Program-made: the position numbers and the translations under genes
In this document: one piece after another, positions 26,893-37,448 of the stretch
How positions within the stretch are numbered: position 1 is the first letter of the stretch
Layout: every line of letters starts with the position of its first letter
The notes under the pieces: model-generated
Told to the model about the DNA's origin: nothing
What the model saw: only the letters and a program-made list of their open reading frames with translations
Databases searched by the model: none
DNA from: Cyanobium sp. Prado107
Lineage (GTDB): Bacteria > Cyanobacteriota > Cyanobacteriia > PCC-6307 > Cyanobiaceae
DNA: 40,589 bases
Direction: 5' to 3'
Assembly (NCBI GenBank): GCA_025454305.1
Contig: JALOOQ010000005.1
Span: 1 to 40,589, forward strand

Positions 26893-26933
26893 GCCCGGGG
26901 AGCGGGAGTTGGAGAGGGCTATTTCTGTATGAT
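26893..26933 (+). promoter_or_regulatory. Putative gap2 promoter region: TATGAT -10-like box (26928-26933) just after the 3' arm of an imperfect GC-rich inverted repeat
   Basis: CTATTTCTGTATGATC about 48 nt before the gap2 ATG; no convincing -35 box. Confidence 0.3.
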
Positions 26934-26981
26934 CTGCAGCCAAATCTCCCTGCCGCCGGCGACTGCCGCCGCTCCCTTGCC

Positions 26982-28004
26982 ATGGCTCTGAAAGTTGCGA
27001 TCAATGGATTCGGCCGGATCGGTCGCAACTTCATGCGCTGCTGGCTCAGTCGGGGCGGCAACACCGGCATCGAGGTGGTGGGCCTGAACGACACCTCCGA
27101 TCCCAGGACCAATTCCCACCTGCTCCAGTACGACTCGATGCTCGGCCGCATCCGTGATGCGGAGGTTTCTTATACCGATGATGCCATTGTTGTGAATGGC
27201 AAGCATATCAAGTGCTTCTCTGATCGCAATCCTCTCAACCTGCCCTGGAAGGAATGGGGCGTTGATCTGGTGATCGAGAGCACTGGTGTGTTCGTGGATC
27301 AGGCCGGCGCCGGCAAGCACCTCGAAGCCGGCGCTTCCAAGGTGCTGATCACGGCCCCAGGCAAGGGCGAGGGTGTCGGCACCTTCGTGGTGGGTGTGAA
27401 CGACCACGAATACCGCCATGAGGACTGGACGATCATCTCCAACGCCAGCTGCACCACCAACTGCATGGCGCCCCTGGTGAAGGTTCTCGATCAGACCTTC
27501 GGGATCGTCAAGGGCACGATGACCACCACCCACAGCTACACGGGTGACCAGCGCATCCTCGACGCGTCCCACCGTGACCTGCGCCGGGCCCGCGCTGCCG
27601 CCATCAACATCGTGCCCACCAGCACCGGCGCCGCCAAGGCCGTGGCCCTGGTGTATCCGGCCGTGACGGGCAAGCTCAACGGCATCGCCCTGCGTGTTCC
27701 CACCCCCAACGTTTCGGTGGTTGACATGGTGCTGGAGGTGAGTCGTGCCACCACCGCCAAGGAGGTGAACGCCACGCTCAAGGCCGCCGCCGAAGGGCCG
27801 ATGAAGGGCATCATCAAGTACTCCGATCTGCCTCTGGTGTCCAGCGATCACGCCGGCACCGACGAGAGCACCATCGTGGATTCCGACCTCACGCTGGTCA
27901 TGGGGGACAACATGGTGAAAGTGATCTCGTGGTACGACAACGAGTGGGGCTACAGCCAGCGGGTCGTGGATCTGGCCGAGGTGGTGGCCCGCAACTGGAA
28001 GTGA
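26982..28004 (+). CDS. gap2: Glyceraldehyde-3-phosphate dehydrogenase, cyanobacterial Gap2 (Calvin cycle) type
   Basis: [86 protein letters not shown]. Confidence 0.95.
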   Translation: MALKVAINGFGRIGRNFMRCWLSRGGNTGIEVVGLNDTSDPRTNSHLLQYDSMLGRIRDAEVSYTDDAIVVNGKHIKCFSDRNPLNLPWKEWGVDLVIESTGVFVDQAGAGKHLEAGASKVLITAPGKGEGVGTFVVGVNDHEYRHEDWTIISNASCTTNCMAPLVKVLDQTFGIVKGTMTTTHSYTGDQRILDASHRDLRRARAAAINIVPTSTGAAKAVALVYPAVTGKLNGIALRVPTPNVSVVDMVLEVSRATTAKEVNATLKAAAEGPMKGIIKYSDLPLVSSDHAGTDESTIVDSDLTLVMGDNMVKVISWYDNEWGYSQRVVDLAEVVARNWK

Positions 28005-29017
28005 GTGAATCCGGCTGCACCTGCGGGCCAATCGCCGGCTTCCCCCGCCCAGCCGACCGCCCCGCCGTCCCCTGACCGCTCGGCCAGACCGCCGATGATC
28101 TGAGCTCCGGGCAGCAGCGCCACCAGCGCTTCCGCCCAGGTTGGCTCGAGGGCCAGGATCAGCTCGAAGTCCTCTCCGCCGCCCAGGCACCACTCCACGG
28201 CCTCAGGCAGTCCGGCCATGGCGGGATCGAGCGGCAGCCGCCGCCGGTCCAGCTGCGCCCGGCACCGGCTGGCCCTGGCAATCGCCGCGGCCGCGGCCGC
28301 GAGGCCATCGCTGCTGTCGGTGCCCGCCACCCGCCAGGGTGTGCCACCAGGGCGGCTCGCATGCAGCGCCGCCACGGCATCCAGCCGCGCCCGCGGGCGC
28401 TGGTGAGCTCTGATTGCGCGGTGCTGGAGGGGCTGCTCAAGGCCCTCCACCGCCTGCTCCGGCAGCGCTCCCAGCAGCAGAGCCAGCCCCAGGCGGCTGA
28501 GGCCGTGGGGGCCGGTGCTCACCAGGCTGTCGCCCGGCCTTCCGTCGGCCCGACGGATCACACCCGCGCGACCCTCGGCGCTGTGGGCCAGGGCCCCCAG
28601 GGCGGTGACCGCCAGCAGGCGCTGGGCCCCGCTGCTGCAATCACCCCCCAGCAACAGTCCGCCATGGGGTTCGAGGCAGGTCCGCAGTCCGCAGTAGACC
28701 GCCTCCACCCAGGGCCAGGGCGTGCTCCCCGGGGCCACCAGGCCCACGGTGAGGCCACAGACGCTGCGGCAGCCCATCGCCGCCAGGTCGGACAGATTCG
28801 CGGCCGCCGCCCGCCAGCCCACATCGAAGCCGCTGGTGCTGGCGTCACTGAAGTGCACTCCCTCCACCAGCACATCGGTGTTCACCACCAGCGGGCCGGT
28901 CGGATCGACCAGGGCGGCGTCATCCGCGAACTGGCCAGGCGGCGCGAAGGCGGCCAGACGCTCGATCAGCTCCCACTCGCCCAGGTCGGCGAGAGTGGGG
29001 CCCTCAGCCGCGGTCAT
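27950..29017 (-). CDS. thiL: Thiamine-monophosphate kinase ThiL
   Basis: [74 protein letters not shown]; 3' end overlaps gap2. Confidence 0.92.
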   Translation of the reverse strand: MTAAEGPTLADLGEWELIERLAAFAPPGQFADDAALVDPTGPLVVNTDVLVEGVHFSDASTSGFDVGWRAAAANLSDLAAMGCRSVCGLTVGLVAPGSTPWPWVEAVYCGLRTCLEPHGGLLLGGDCSSGAQRLLAVTALGALAHSAEGRAGVIRRADGRPGDSLVSTGPHGLSRLGLALLLGALPEQAVEGLEQPLQHRAIRAHQRPRARLDAVAALHASRPGGTPWRVAGTDSSDGLAAAAAAIARASRCRAQLDRRRLPLDPAMAGLPEAVEWCLGGGEDFELILALEPTWAEALVALLPGAQIIGGLAERSGDGGAVGWAGEAGDWPAGAAGFTHFQLRATTSARSTTRWL

Positions 29018-29042
29018 CAGCCAGGGTGATCTCCAGGGTCAT

Positions 29043-30317
29043 TCAGGCATGGGGCCTGAGATTGTCGGCCCCGTCGATCACCGTCGCCTTGACGATGGCG
29101 TCATCGACACCCAGCTCGCCGAGCACGTCGAAGCCATCCACCACGTAGCCGAAGGCGGCATAGCGGCCGTCCACCAGGTTCAGACCCGCCGGGGTGAGTT
29201 CCGGCTCGTAGAGGAAGAAGAAGAACTGCGACGAGCCGTCATCGAGCCGCTCGTCGGAATGGGCCCAGCCCAGCGTGCCGAAGGTGGCGAAGGGCAGCAT
29301 GGGGGTGGCCTTGTAACGCCCCAGATCCTCGAAGGTCTGGTTGTAGAAGGGCGCAGATTCTCCGGGCACCCGGATCTCCAGCGGCACGCTGCGCTGCTCC
29401 CCGGTCCTGGGATCCACGTAGCCCTGCTCGGGTCCCTTGGGATCGCCCGTCTGGAGCACGTAGAAGTCCTCGGCCCGGATGAAGGGAAGTCCGTCGTAGA
29501 AGCCCCTCTGCACCAGATCCACGAAGGCGCCGGCCGTCAGCGGGGCGTTGTAGCCGTCCACCACGGTGGTGATGTCGCCCTTGGTGGTGGAGACCTGCAC
29601 GGTGGCGCGGCCGAGCAGCCGGGGCAGGCCGTCAAATTCGGGCGGAATGGTGAAGGGGAAGTCGCCCACCAGCAGCGCCTCGGCCTCGCCGATGCTGGCG
29701 AGGGCGCTGCGGCGGGCACTGAGGAATGTGTCCCGCTGCTGCGTTCCGGCGGCCGCGGCCATCTCCTGAAACTGGGCTTCCAGGTTCTCCAGGAGGGCTG
29801 CGGCCCGCTCCTGGTCGGCGGGCTGGAAGTCCTCGAGGATGCCGTTGCGGTTGCTGCTCAGCAGCGACTGGGTGCGCCGCACGGTGTTGGCCAGGGCCGT
29901 CCAGCGCTTGGCCCGCAGGTCGTCGCTGGTGTCCTCGAGGCGGTGCTGCAGATCCTGCAGCCGTGGCGCGTTCACCGGCAGGGCGTTGCGCAGGATCGCG
30001 GCCGGGTCCTTCACGGCGTTGCCCTCCGGGAGCGCCGCGTGGGCGGCAGGGGCCAGTACCAGCAGGGCCAGCAGCAGGGCCAGCGTGCTCCGGCTGAAAT
30101 CCGTCAGCAGCCGGGTCAGCCAGGCAGCCTGGCCGAATCCGCCGAGTCGGCAGAACCCGCTGTGGCGGATGGCGTCGAGGTGGAAGGCGGGGGGGACTGG
30201 GACGAGGCGGAATGGGCCGTGTGCCATGGCCATGGATCCTCTCTGGCCGGACTTTGGCACAGCTCGCCGGTGGCGGCCCGCCATCTTCACGATGGCTTGC
30301 TGTAGCCAGCCGTACAA
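29043..30317 (-). CDS. Cyclophilin-type peptidylprolyl isomerase with N-terminal helical domain (CYP38/TLP40-like); start likely internal (~30228)
   Basis: Signal-like N-terminus, helical domain, cyclophilin-like [55 protein letters not shown] ... [35 protein letters not shown]. Confidence 0.88.
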   Translation of the reverse strand: MYGWLQQAIVKMAGRHRRAVPKSGQRGSMAMAHGPFRLVPVPPAFHLDAIRHSGFCRLGGFGQAAWLTRLLTDFSRSTLALLLALLVLAPAAHAALPEGNAVKDPAAILRNALPVNAPRLQDLQHRLEDTSDDLRAKRWTALANTVRRTQSLLSSNRNGILEDFQPADQERAAALLENLEAQFQEMAAAAGTQQRDTFLSARRSALASIGEAEALLVGDFPFTIPPEFDGLPRLLGRATVQVSTTKGDITTVVDGYNAPLTAGAFVDLVQRGFYDGLPFIRAEDFYVLQTGDPKGPEQGYVDPRTGEQRSVPLEIRVPGESAPFYNQTFEDLGRYKATPMLPFATFGTLGWAHSDERLDDGSSQFFFFLYEPELTPAGLNLVDGRYAAFGYVVDGFDVLGELGVDDAIVKATVIDGADNLRPHA

Positions 30318-30340
30318 TCCGCCCGGTCCGCATCGCCGGG

Positions 30341-30901
30341 ATGATCTCCAGCAACGACTTCCGCACCGGTACCTCGATCGAGCTGGATGGGCAGGTCTGG
30401 CGAGTCGTTGAATTCCTGCACGTGAAGCCGGGCAAGGGCTCGGCCTTCGTGCGCACCAAGCTCAAGGCCGTGCAGAGCGGCAACACGGTGGAGAAGACCT
30501 TCCGTGCCGGCGAGATGGTGCCGCAGGCCCTGCTCGAGAAGAGCACCCTTCAGCACACGTACATGGAAGGCGACGAGTACGTGTTCATGGATATGGGCAG
30601 CTACGAGGAAACCCGCCTCAGCGCGGCCCAGATCGGTGACGGCCGCAAGTACCTCAAGGAGGGCATGGAGGTGAACGTGATCTCCTGGAACGGCAGGCCT
30701 CTGGAGGTGGAACTGCCCAACTCGGTGGTGCTTGAGATCACCCAGACCGATCCCGGTGTGAAGGGCGACACCGCCACCGGCGGCACCAAGCCGGCGATCG
30801 TCGAGACCGGCGCCCAGGTGATGGTGCCGCTGTTCCTGTCCGTGGGCGACAGGATCAAGATCGACACCCGCACCGACTCCTATCTGGGACGGGAGAACTG
30901 A
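30341..30901 (+). CDS. efp: Translation elongation factor P
   Basis: [42 protein letters not shown]. Confidence 0.97.
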   Translation: MISSNDFRTGTSIELDGQVWRVVEFLHVKPGKGSAFVRTKLKAVQSGNTVEKTFRAGEMVPQALLEKSTLQHTYMEGDEYVFMDMGSYEETRLSAAQIGDGRKYLKEGMEVNVISWNGRPLEVELPNSVVLEITQTDPGVKGDTATGGTKPAIVETGAQVMVPLFLSVGDRIKIDTRTDSYLGREN

Positions 30902-30906
30902 TCGCC

Positions 30907-31398
30907 ATGCAGCTCGACCACGATCAGCTTCAGGCGCTCCTGTCTCTGCTGGGTGAGAGCGACATCCAGGAGTTCAAGCTCGAAGGCGATGATTTCCGCC
31001 TTGAAATCCGTCGCAACCTTCCCGCGCCTGCTGCCCTGGTGCCGCTGCCGCACCCTGCGGCGGCCCCAGCTGCGATGCCAGCCGCTCAGGCGCCTGCCGC
31101 CGTGATGCAGGAGGTGCCCTCCGCCCCCCCGCCGGCCGCGGCCGCCAGCCGCGGCGACCTGGTGGAGATCACCGCGCCGATGGTGGCCACCTTCTACCGC
31201 GCCCCGGCTCCGGGGGAGCCCTCCTTCGTGGAGCTGGGCACCCGCATCCGGGAGGGGCAGACGGTGTGCATCCTCGAGGCCATGAAGCTGATGAACGAAC
31301 TGGAGGCCGAAGTGAGCGGCGAGGTGGTGGAGATCCTGGTGGAGAACGGCACCCCGGTGGAATTCGGCCAGGTGCTGATGCGCGTCAAGCCGGGCTGA
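30907..31398 (+). CDS. accB: Biotin carboxyl carrier protein of acetyl-CoA carboxylase
   Basis: APMVATFYRAPAPGEPSFVELGTRIREGQTVCILEAMKLMNELEAE (biotinyl-Lys motif EAMKLM). Confidence 0.97.
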   Translation: MQLDHDQLQALLSLLGESDIQEFKLEGDDFRLEIRRNLPAPAALVPLPHPAAAPAAMPAAQAPAAVMQEVPSAPPPAAAASRGDLVEITAPMVATFYRAPAPGEPSFVELGTRIREGQTVCILEAMKLMNELEAEVSGEVVEILVENGTPVEFGQVLMRVKPG

Positions 31399-31423
31399 GG
31401 CCTGCCTCGCCCCAGCCCCCCTC

Positions 31424-32491
31424 TCAGCCCAGCTCCCAGGCCGTCTGGATCGCGGCCGCCATGCTCAGGGGCCGGGCGATTCCCCGTCCGGCGATGTCGA
31501 AGCCTGTGCCGTGGTCGGGAGAGGTGCGCAGGAAGGGCAGCCCCAGGGTGGTGTTCACGGCGGCGTCGAAGGCCAGCAGTTTCACCGGGATCAGGCCCTG
31601 GTCGTGGTAAAGGGCCAGGTAGCCATCGGGTCCGGGGCCCTGCCCCCGCCAGGCGGCCGCCGCATCCAGCCAGCAGCTGTCCGGGGGCCGGGGCCCCTCC
31701 ACGCGCACCCCGGGGTGGACGGCCCGCCAGTCCTCCAGGCAGCCCTCGAGCCAGTCGCGCTCTTCACGGCCCAGGCCGCCGGCTTCGCCGGCATGGGGAT
31801 TGAGGGCGGCCACCACCAGACGCGGCTCGGGGTTGAAGCGCCGGCAGAAGGCCAACAGCAGGTCGAGCTTGCGTCTGACCAGCTCAGCGTTGAGCTGCCT
31901 GGGCACCGCGGCCAGGGGGATGTGGGTGGTGGCCAGGAGCGTGTTGAGGCGCCAGCTGCCGCCCGGAGCGCGGGCGGTGAACAGCATGGCGGCCTCGCGG
32001 GTGCCGCTCAGCTCCGCCAGCCGTTCCGTCTGGCCCGGGTAGTGATGCCCGGCCGCATGCCAGCTGGCCTTGGCCACCGGGGCCGTGACCAGGGTCCGGC
32101 AGCGGCCCGCCAGCACCAGGCCGGCGGCCGCCTCCAGCCAGGCGAAGCTGGCGGCCCCGGCGGCGGGGCCGCTGTGGCCGGGCCGCACCGGCCGGTCCAG
32201 CGGCAGATCGACGATCTCCAGATCGGCGGGATCGCGCAGCGGTGCATCGCTGTGGTGCTGCAGTTCGGCATGGCTGGCCTCCAGCCAGCGGCGGCAGCCC
32301 ACCAGCACCGGCTCCAGCCCCTCGGGCAGGGGGCCTGCCAGGGCCTTGAGCACCACTTCGGCGCCGATGCCCGCAGGATCCCCCATGGCGATGGCCAGGC
32401 GCCGGTGGATCGAGTTGGATGGATCGCTGGTGCCGCTGCTGCCCATGCTGCGCTGGTTGTTGCTGTTGGGGTTGCTGTGGGGTCTGGGCAC
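31424..32491 (-). CDS. pdxA: 4-hydroxythreonine-4-phosphate dehydrogenase PdxA
   Basis: LAIAMGDPAGIGAEVVLKAL, TAPVAKASWHAAGHHYPGQTERLAELSG, ALNPHAGEAGGLGREE, YHDQGLIPVKLLAFDAAVNTTLGLPFLRTSPDHGTGFDIAG. Confidence 0.96.
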   Translation of the reverse strand: MPRPHSNPNSNNQRSMGSSGTSDPSNSIHRRLAIAMGDPAGIGAEVVLKALAGPLPEGLEPVLVGCRRWLEASHAELQHHSDAPLRDPADLEIVDLPLDRPVRPGHSGPAAGAASFAWLEAAAGLVLAGRCRTLVTAPVAKASWHAAGHHYPGQTERLAELSGTREAAMLFTARAPGGSWRLNTLLATTHIPLAAVPRQLNAELVRRKLDLLLAFCRRFNPEPRLVVAALNPHAGEAGGLGREERDWLEGCLEDWRAVHPGVRVEGPRPPDSCWLDAAAAWRGQGPGPDGYLALYHDQGLIPVKLLAFDAAVNTTLGLPFLRTSPDHGTGFDIAGRGIARPLSMAAAIQTAWELG

Positions 32492-32678
32492 CGGGATCAG
32501 CCGCGGCTGGATCGAGCTGCGCTGGGGCCGGATGCTTCAGGATCTGGGGCTGCCCTTCGTGGCCGATCCTGATCCTGCCGACTGCCCGCCGGCGGGTGGC
32601 TCCCCTTCGGAGGGTCCATCCGCCGGGGCCTCCTCCTCCCTCAGGCAGGCCGGCAGTCCCTCACGGAAGCTGGGATAG
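32445..32678 (+). CDS. Small hypothetical membrane protein
   Basis: ATG-initiated 77-78 aa ORF: MLRWLLLLGLLWGLGTGISRGWIELRWGRMLQDLGLPFVADPDPAD...; one hydrophobic helix; overlaps flanking genes antisense. Confidence 0.45.
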   Translation: MLRWLLLLGLLWGLGTGISRGWIELRWGRMLQDLGLPFVADPDPADCPPAGGSPSEGPSAGASSSLRQAGSPSRKLG

Positions 32679-33526
32679 CGCAGCCTGTAACCCAGCTCCT
32701 CGCAGAGCAGCCGGTTGCTGGCCCGCCTGTTCTCGGCCCAGAAGCTGCGCGCCATCGGGCTGAGCTCGGCTTCGATGGCGGCGTAGCGTTCCAGCGCAGG
32801 CAGCTTGAGGCCCAGCAGATGGCAGGCGAAGCCGAGGATCTCGCTGGAAGGGCAGGGGCGGTCGTCGGTGATGTTGAGCAGCGCCGGCCGCCGGTCGACC
32901 GGCAGAGAGAGGCAGTGCAGCAGAGCGCCGACGATGTCGTCGACATGGACGCGCGAAAACACCTGGCCGGGCTTGTGGATCAGCCGGCTGCGCCCAGCCC
33001 GCAGACTCTCGAAGGGGCTGCGTCCCGGCCCGTAGATCGCCGGCAGGCGCAGGATCTGCACCGGCAGACCGCTCTCCCGCCAGGCCTGCTCCGCCTTCAG
33101 CCGGGCCTGGCTGCGGCCGGGCCGGGGGTTGGGCGGCGCAGACTCATCGACCCACGCTCCGCCGGTGTCGCCGTACACGCCCGTGGTGGAGAGGTACCCC
33201 AGCCACTGCAGCGGCAGCTCCCGCAGCAGCGGGCCCAGACAACGCAGCGTCGGGTCACCCGGGCCGCCGTCCGGAGGGACGGTGACCAGCACATGGATCA
33301 CGCCTGCCAGGGCTGAGGCAGCGGGGAGCGCGGGCGCGCCGCTGTCGAACACCAGCCAGTCCAGCTGCGCTGGTGAGGTGTCGCCCGACCCGGGCGGTGG
33401 AGGCCGCCGGCTGGTGAGCAGCACCGGCAGGGACTGCCCCAGAGCTGCGCGGGCGAAGCGTCGGCCCGTGTATCCACCCCCCACCACCAGCAGGCGGCCC
33501 GCGGGCTTGACATCCACGCTCGGCAT
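32537..33526 (-). CDS. NAD-dependent epimerase/dehydratase (extended SDR-like)
   Basis: GRLLVVGGGYTGRRFARAAL, GYLSTTGVYGDTGGAWVDESAPPNPRPGRSQARLKAEQAW; start MPSVDVKPAGR. Confidence 0.9.
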   Translation of the reverse strand: MPSVDVKPAGRLLVVGGGYTGRRFARAALGQSLPVLLTSRRPPPPGSGDTSPAQLDWLVFDSGAPALPAASALAGVIHVLVTVPPDGGPGDPTLRCLGPLLRELPLQWLGYLSTTGVYGDTGGAWVDESAPPNPRPGRSQARLKAEQAWRESGLPVQILRLPAIYGPGRSPFESLRAGRSRLIHKPGQVFSRVHVDDIVGALLHCLSLPVDRRPALLNITDDRPCPSSEILGFACHLLGLKLPALERYAAIEAELSPMARSFWAENRRASNRLLCEELGYRLRYPSFREGLPACLREEEAPADGPSEGEPPAGGQSAGSGSATKGSPRS

Positions 33527-33556
33527 CAGTACACCTGTACCATTCGCGTCCTCACG

Positions 33557-33907
33557 ATGGCCCGCCCCCGCCACTCCTCCCCGGCGTTTGCCGCTTCCGT
33601 GCTCCGCATCCGTGCGCCGCAGCGCCGCCCGTCGCCCCGCTGCCTGTCCTGCGCGCCCGACTCCGCGTCCATTGCCGTGTCCCGCCGCCTTGCGGCTGCC
33701 ATGCCCGCTGCCAAGGTCCTGCACCAGCGTTCGCACCAGCCTGCCGCAGGGGTGGCTGCGCTGGCGGCCCGCCCACCCGGACTGGTCACCGCCCTGGCGG
33801 TGGGCGCCCTGGTGATGCTGGCGGCCCTGCTGGCGCCGGAGCAGCCTCAGGATCAGGCCGCCATCTGCCAGCGCCACAACGGCTCGGTGGCCTGCCGGGT
33901 CTGGTGA
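33557..33907 (+). CDS. Small membrane protein with Cys/His tail
   Basis: One TM helix ([20 protein letters not shown]) followed by [16 protein letters not shown]. Confidence 0.5.
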   Translation: MARPRHSSPAFAASVLRIRAPQRRPSPRCLSCAPDSASIAVSRRLAAAMPAAKVLHQRSHQPAAGVAALAARPPGLVTALAVGALVMLAALLAPEQPQDQAAICQRHNGSVACRVW

Positions 33908-34323
33908 GGATCCGCCCACTGCAACAGCCGCAGCGCCAGTTGCAGATCTCCCTCCAGCCAGGCGCGGACCGCCATGGCCCGGCGCGGGTCATAGAAGCTC
34001 TGGCGCCGGTACCAGACGAACACATCGCCATCCCCCTTGTGGCCATTGCAGGCCAGACAGGCGGGAACGCAGTTCTCGGTGACGCTCGATCCCCCCCGGC
34101 TGCGGGGATGCACGTGGTCGATCGATTCGGAGCGTTCACCGCAGTACACGCAGGTCTGACCGGTGAGTTCGTGCAGGGACCGGCGCCAGCGCCGGTGTTT
34201 GAGCTTGGGACAGAGGTCCTCGAGGGACACGGCGTTGAACGACTGGCTCTGCACCCCGGCGCGGTGCGAACCCCCATCCCTGGCCTGCATGCGCGTGGCT
34301 CGGTTGGCACAGTTATGCCGCAT
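33853..34323 (-). CDS. HNH endonuclease (start uncertain; ORF can extend to 34452)
   Basis: [61 protein letters not shown]: CxxC...DHVHP...N...CxxCN HNH motif. Confidence 0.9.
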   Translation of the reverse strand: MRHNCANRATRMQARDGGSHRAGVQSQSFNAVSLEDLCPKLKHRRWRRSLHELTGQTCVYCGERSESIDHVHPRSRGGSSVTENCVPACLACNGHKGDGDVFVWYRRQSFYDPRRAMAVRAWLEGDLQLALRLLQWADPHQTRQATEPLWRWQMAA

Positions 34324-35953
34324 GAGAAGCGGTGGCACTGTGTCCGGGGCTGCAATCAGGCCTCTCCGTTGCAGCCTGCGTCTGGGCGCCAGCGGCAGCA
34401 TCGAGGTGATCAGCCCGTTCGACGCCGTCACCCAGGCCCAGTTGCGCGCCATCCGGCCCCGGGGTCAGTGGAATGGCCAGCGGCGCTGCTGGGATTTCCC
34501 CCTCGAAGCCGCCGGGGCCCTGCGCCGCACCCTGGCCGACCGCTTTCCGGTGGAGCCGGAACTGGCCCAGTGGCTCGGCTGGCTGCAACAGCCCCTGCCG
34601 CCCCTGCCGCCCCATCGCCTGCTGGTGGAGGCCGCGGCCCTGGGCGAGCCGCTGGCGGATGGCCGCGGCCTGTTCGCCCACCAGCGGGCCGCGGCCCGCT
34701 GGCTGCTGGCCCGGCGAGGTGCCGTGTTGGCCGATCCCATGGGCCTGGGCAAGACCCTCTCCGCCCTGGCGGCCGCCAGGGCGATGGTGCGCCTGGCGGA
34801 CTGTCGCGTGGTGGTGCTGGCGCCGGTGGGGCTCCACGACCACTGGCGCAGCGAGGCCCTGGCCCTGGGGCTGCGGCTGGAGATCCACAGCTGGGCGCGT
34901 CTGCCGGAGTCCCTGCCCCCGGCCGGCACCGTGCTGATCGCCGATGAGGCCCATTATGCCCAGAACGCGCACACGGCACGGTCGCGGGGACTGCTGCGCC
35001 TGGCCCGGCATCCCCGGCTCCGGGCCGCCTGGCTGCTCACGGGCACGCCGATGAAGAACGGTCGTCCGGCCCAGCTCTATCCCTTGCTGGCGGCCATCGG
35101 CCACCCGTTGGTGCGGGACCGGCGTGCTTTCGAGGAGCAGTTCTGTCAGGGGCACTGGTGCGAGCGCGGTGGCCGGCGCATCTGGCAGGCCAACGGCGCC
35201 AGCAACCTCGCTGAGCTGCACCGCCTCATCCGTCCGCTGGTGCTGCACCGCCGCAAGCAGGACTGCCTCGATCTGCCCCCCAAGCAGCGATTGCTGCAGC
35301 CGGTGGAGCTGGACGCCGCTCAGGCCCGCGGGTTCGAGCATCAGCTCCAGCGCCGGGTGGCCGACTTCCGCCGCCGTGCGGAGCGGGGGGAGGTGCGCCG
35401 GGATGCGGAGGTGCTGGCCGTGCTCACCGCCCTGCGCCGCATCGGCTCCGACTACAAGCTCCCGGCGGCGCGGTCACTCGTGCGCCGCCTGCTGGAGCAG
35501 CGGCAGGCGGTGGTGGTGTTCACCGGCTTCGTGTCCACCGCCCGCCTGCTGCGGCACGATCTCGGTGTCGGTGCCCTGCTCACCGGCGCGGTCCCCGTGC
35601 CCGAGCGCCAGCGGCTGGTGGAGCGCTTCCAGGCCGGCGCCACGCCGCTGCTGATCGCCACCTACGGCACGGGTGGCCTCGGCTTCACGCTCCACCGCGC
35701 CCGTCATGTGCTGCTGATCGAGCGGCCCTGGACGCCCGGCGATGCCGAGCAGGCGGAAGACCGCTGCCATCGCATCGGCATGGGCGGCAGCCTCACCAGC
35801 CACTGGCTGCAGCTGGGGGTGGCCGATCAGCTGGTGGATGGTCTGATCGCCAGCAAGGCCGAGCGCATCGCCCTCACCCTGCATCGCGGCGACAAGCTGC
35901 TGCGGCGCCGGGGGATCACGGCGATGGTGCGGGAGGTGCTGCAGGAGTGGTGA
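34322..35953 (+). CDS. SNF2-family helicase, SMARCAL1/annealing-helicase-like with N-terminal HARP-like segment
   Basis: [35 protein letters not shown] (HARP-like), [102 protein letters not shown]. Confidence 0.9.
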   Translation: MRSGGTVSGAAIRPLRCSLRLGASGSIEVISPFDAVTQAQLRAIRPRGQWNGQRRCWDFPLEAAGALRRTLADRFPVEPELAQWLGWLQQPLPPLPPHRLLVEAAALGEPLADGRGLFAHQRAAARWLLARRGAVLADPMGLGKTLSALAAARAMVRLADCRVVVLAPVGLHDHWRSEALALGLRLEIHSWARLPESLPPAGTVLIADEAHYAQNAHTARSRGLLRLARHPRLRAAWLLTGTPMKNGRPAQLYPLLAAIGHPLVRDRRAFEEQFCQGHWCERGGRRIWQANGASNLAELHRLIRPLVLHRRKQDCLDLPPKQRLLQPVELDAAQARGFEHQLQRRVADFRRRAERGEVRRDAEVLAVLTALRRIGSDYKLPAARSLVRRLLEQRQAVVVFTGFVSTARLLRHDLGVGALLTGAVPVPERQRLVERFQAGATPLLIATYGTGGLGFTLHRARHVLLIERPWTPGDAEQAEDRCHRIGMGGSLTSHWLQLGVADQLVDGLIASKAERIALTLHRGDKLLRRRGITAMVREVLQEW

Positions 35954-36338
35954 GCGGTACACCCTCGCAGAGCCTCCGGCGCACCTCCAGGTCGCTGCGC
36001 AGCTGTTCGTCCAGCTGCTCCGCGGGCAGCCTGCCGGCCAGACGCAGGGCCTCACCCAGATCCGCACAGGCGGCCTCGTCGTCTCCGGCCAGGCTGTGGA
36101 GCAGATAGCGGTCGTTGCGCGGGCCGGGGTCGTCGGGAAAGGCTTTCACCACCTCGTCGCAGAGGGTGATCTGCTCCTGGAGTCGATCCAGCGTCACGTT
36201 GCGCAGGCAGTCGTCGCTGCGCACACCCTCATCCTGGGGGAGGGGCTGCTCACTGCAGCCGGCCAGCGCCAGGACGATCAGCAGCAGGGGCCCGACCAGG
36301 CGGGTCGGCCAGGCCTCAGTAGCCGTAGCGTTCGCCAC
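35916..36338 (-). CDS. Putative lipoprotein (GTG start)
   Basis: Signal with lipobox LALAGC; TPR-like body (ITLCDEVVKAFPDDPGPRNDRYLLHSLAGDDEAACADLGEALRL). Confidence 0.65.
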   Translation of the reverse strand: MANATATEAWPTRLVGPLLLIVLALAGCSEQPLPQDEGVRSDDCLRNVTLDRLQEQITLCDEVVKAFPDDPGPRNDRYLLHSLAGDDEAACADLGEALRLAGRLPAEQLDEQLRSDLEVRRRLCEGVPLTTPAAPPAPSP

Positions 36339-36738
36339 GGCTCATGGGGGTGCCGGCCGTCTGGGGAGCCGCTTCGGTCTCCTCCCGGCGGAACAGATCA
36401 CCGAGGTGCATGCCGCAGTTGGGGAAAGTGTCAGGACTCTGCACCACCGCCTCGGTGATCATCACGGCCGCGTGCTGCGGGGAGGTGCGAAACAGTCCGC
36501 CTCCCTGGCGCTTGATCACCTCGTAGGCCGCATCCCAGCTCACCTGATGGGTGTTGCCGCTGCCGCGCATGAAGCAGTAGATCTGCGCTCCCCGCCCCCC
36601 CGGGGTGGAGATCGCCACAGGCACCACGCCGCCGTCCTGGGCGCCTGCCGCCAGGGGCGCCAAGGCGCCGGCGAGCAGCGCCAGGCCCAGTCCCCAGGGC
36701 CGCAGCCTGGCGGGCAGAGACCACCTCGGATCGGCCAT
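36316..36738 (-). CDS. Conserved cyanobacterial secreted/periplasmic protein of unknown function
   Basis: Signal peptide (LRPWGLGLALLAGALAPLAAGAQ) then GAQIYCFMRGSGNTHQVSWDAAYEVIKRQGGGLFRTSPQHAAVMITEAVVQSPDTFPNCGMHLGDLF. Confidence 0.75.
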   Translation of the reverse strand: MADPRWSLPARLRPWGLGLALLAGALAPLAAGAQDGGVVPVAISTPGGRGAQIYCFMRGSGNTHQVSWDAAYEVIKRQGGGLFRTSPQHAAVMITEAVVQSPDTFPNCGMHLGDLFRREETEAAPQTAGTPMSRGERYGY

Positions 36739-36848
36739 GGCTCCTCGTGCACACGCGATCGTCACGGTATCGATCCCCTTGGGCCGCGTCGAGATGGGCC
36801 GCGGGCGGAAGTGGCCGGACGGAGCAGGAGAGCGACTTGGATCCGCGG

Positions 36849-37364
36849 TCAGCCTGGGGGTTGGGCGACCGGCAGCACCAGCCTCAGCACCAGGGGCAGC
36901 ACGATCAGAACAGTGATCAGACGCACGGCGTGCAGCACGGCCACGGCAGCTCCCACTCCGAATTCGGCCCCAGCCAGGCTCATGCCGCTGATCCCTCCGG
37001 GAGCGGAGCCCAGCAGCGCGACCACCGGATCGATGCCGAGCAGACGGCTGCAGATCAGGGCCACCGCCAGGCCGGCCAGGATGAGCGTGCCGGTGATCAG
37101 CAGCGCCGGCCGCCACAGCTGGCGCAGCTCCATCAGCGCCGCTGCGGTGATGCTGGTGCCGATGACGGTGCCGATGGCGATCTCCAGCACCGTGCGGGTG
37201 CCCTGGGGCCACTGGGCCGGCTCCAGGCGGCCCGTGGCGCTCACCAGTCCCGCGGCGAGCAGCGCGCCTGCCAGGGGTGCTGCTGGCAGGCCGGTGCGCA
37301 GAGCGAGCACACCACCGGCCGCCCCCGCCAGGGCGAACAGCAGCAGGGTCCAGGGGTCAGCCAT
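36849..37364 (-). CDS. AbrB-family (COG3180-type) membrane protein, single-repeat length
   Basis: GLPAAPLAGALLAAGLVSATG, VLEIAIGTVIGTSITAAAL, LGSAPGGISGMSLAGAEFGVGAAVAVLHAVRLITVLIVLPLVLR. Confidence 0.8.
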   Translation of the reverse strand: MADPWTLLLFALAGAAGGVLALRTGLPAAPLAGALLAAGLVSATGRLEPAQWPQGTRTVLEIAIGTVIGTSITAAALMELRQLWRPALLITGTLILAGLAVALICSRLLGIDPVVALLGSAPGGISGMSLAGAEFGVGAAVAVLHAVRLITVLIVLPLVLRLVLPVAQPPG

Positions 37365-37448
37365 CCAGCCATCATCGCCAGTGGTGTGCGCCCACGGCTT
37401 GGCCAGCCGGCGCGGATGTGCTGTCATCGGCGTCACGGCACCGATTCG

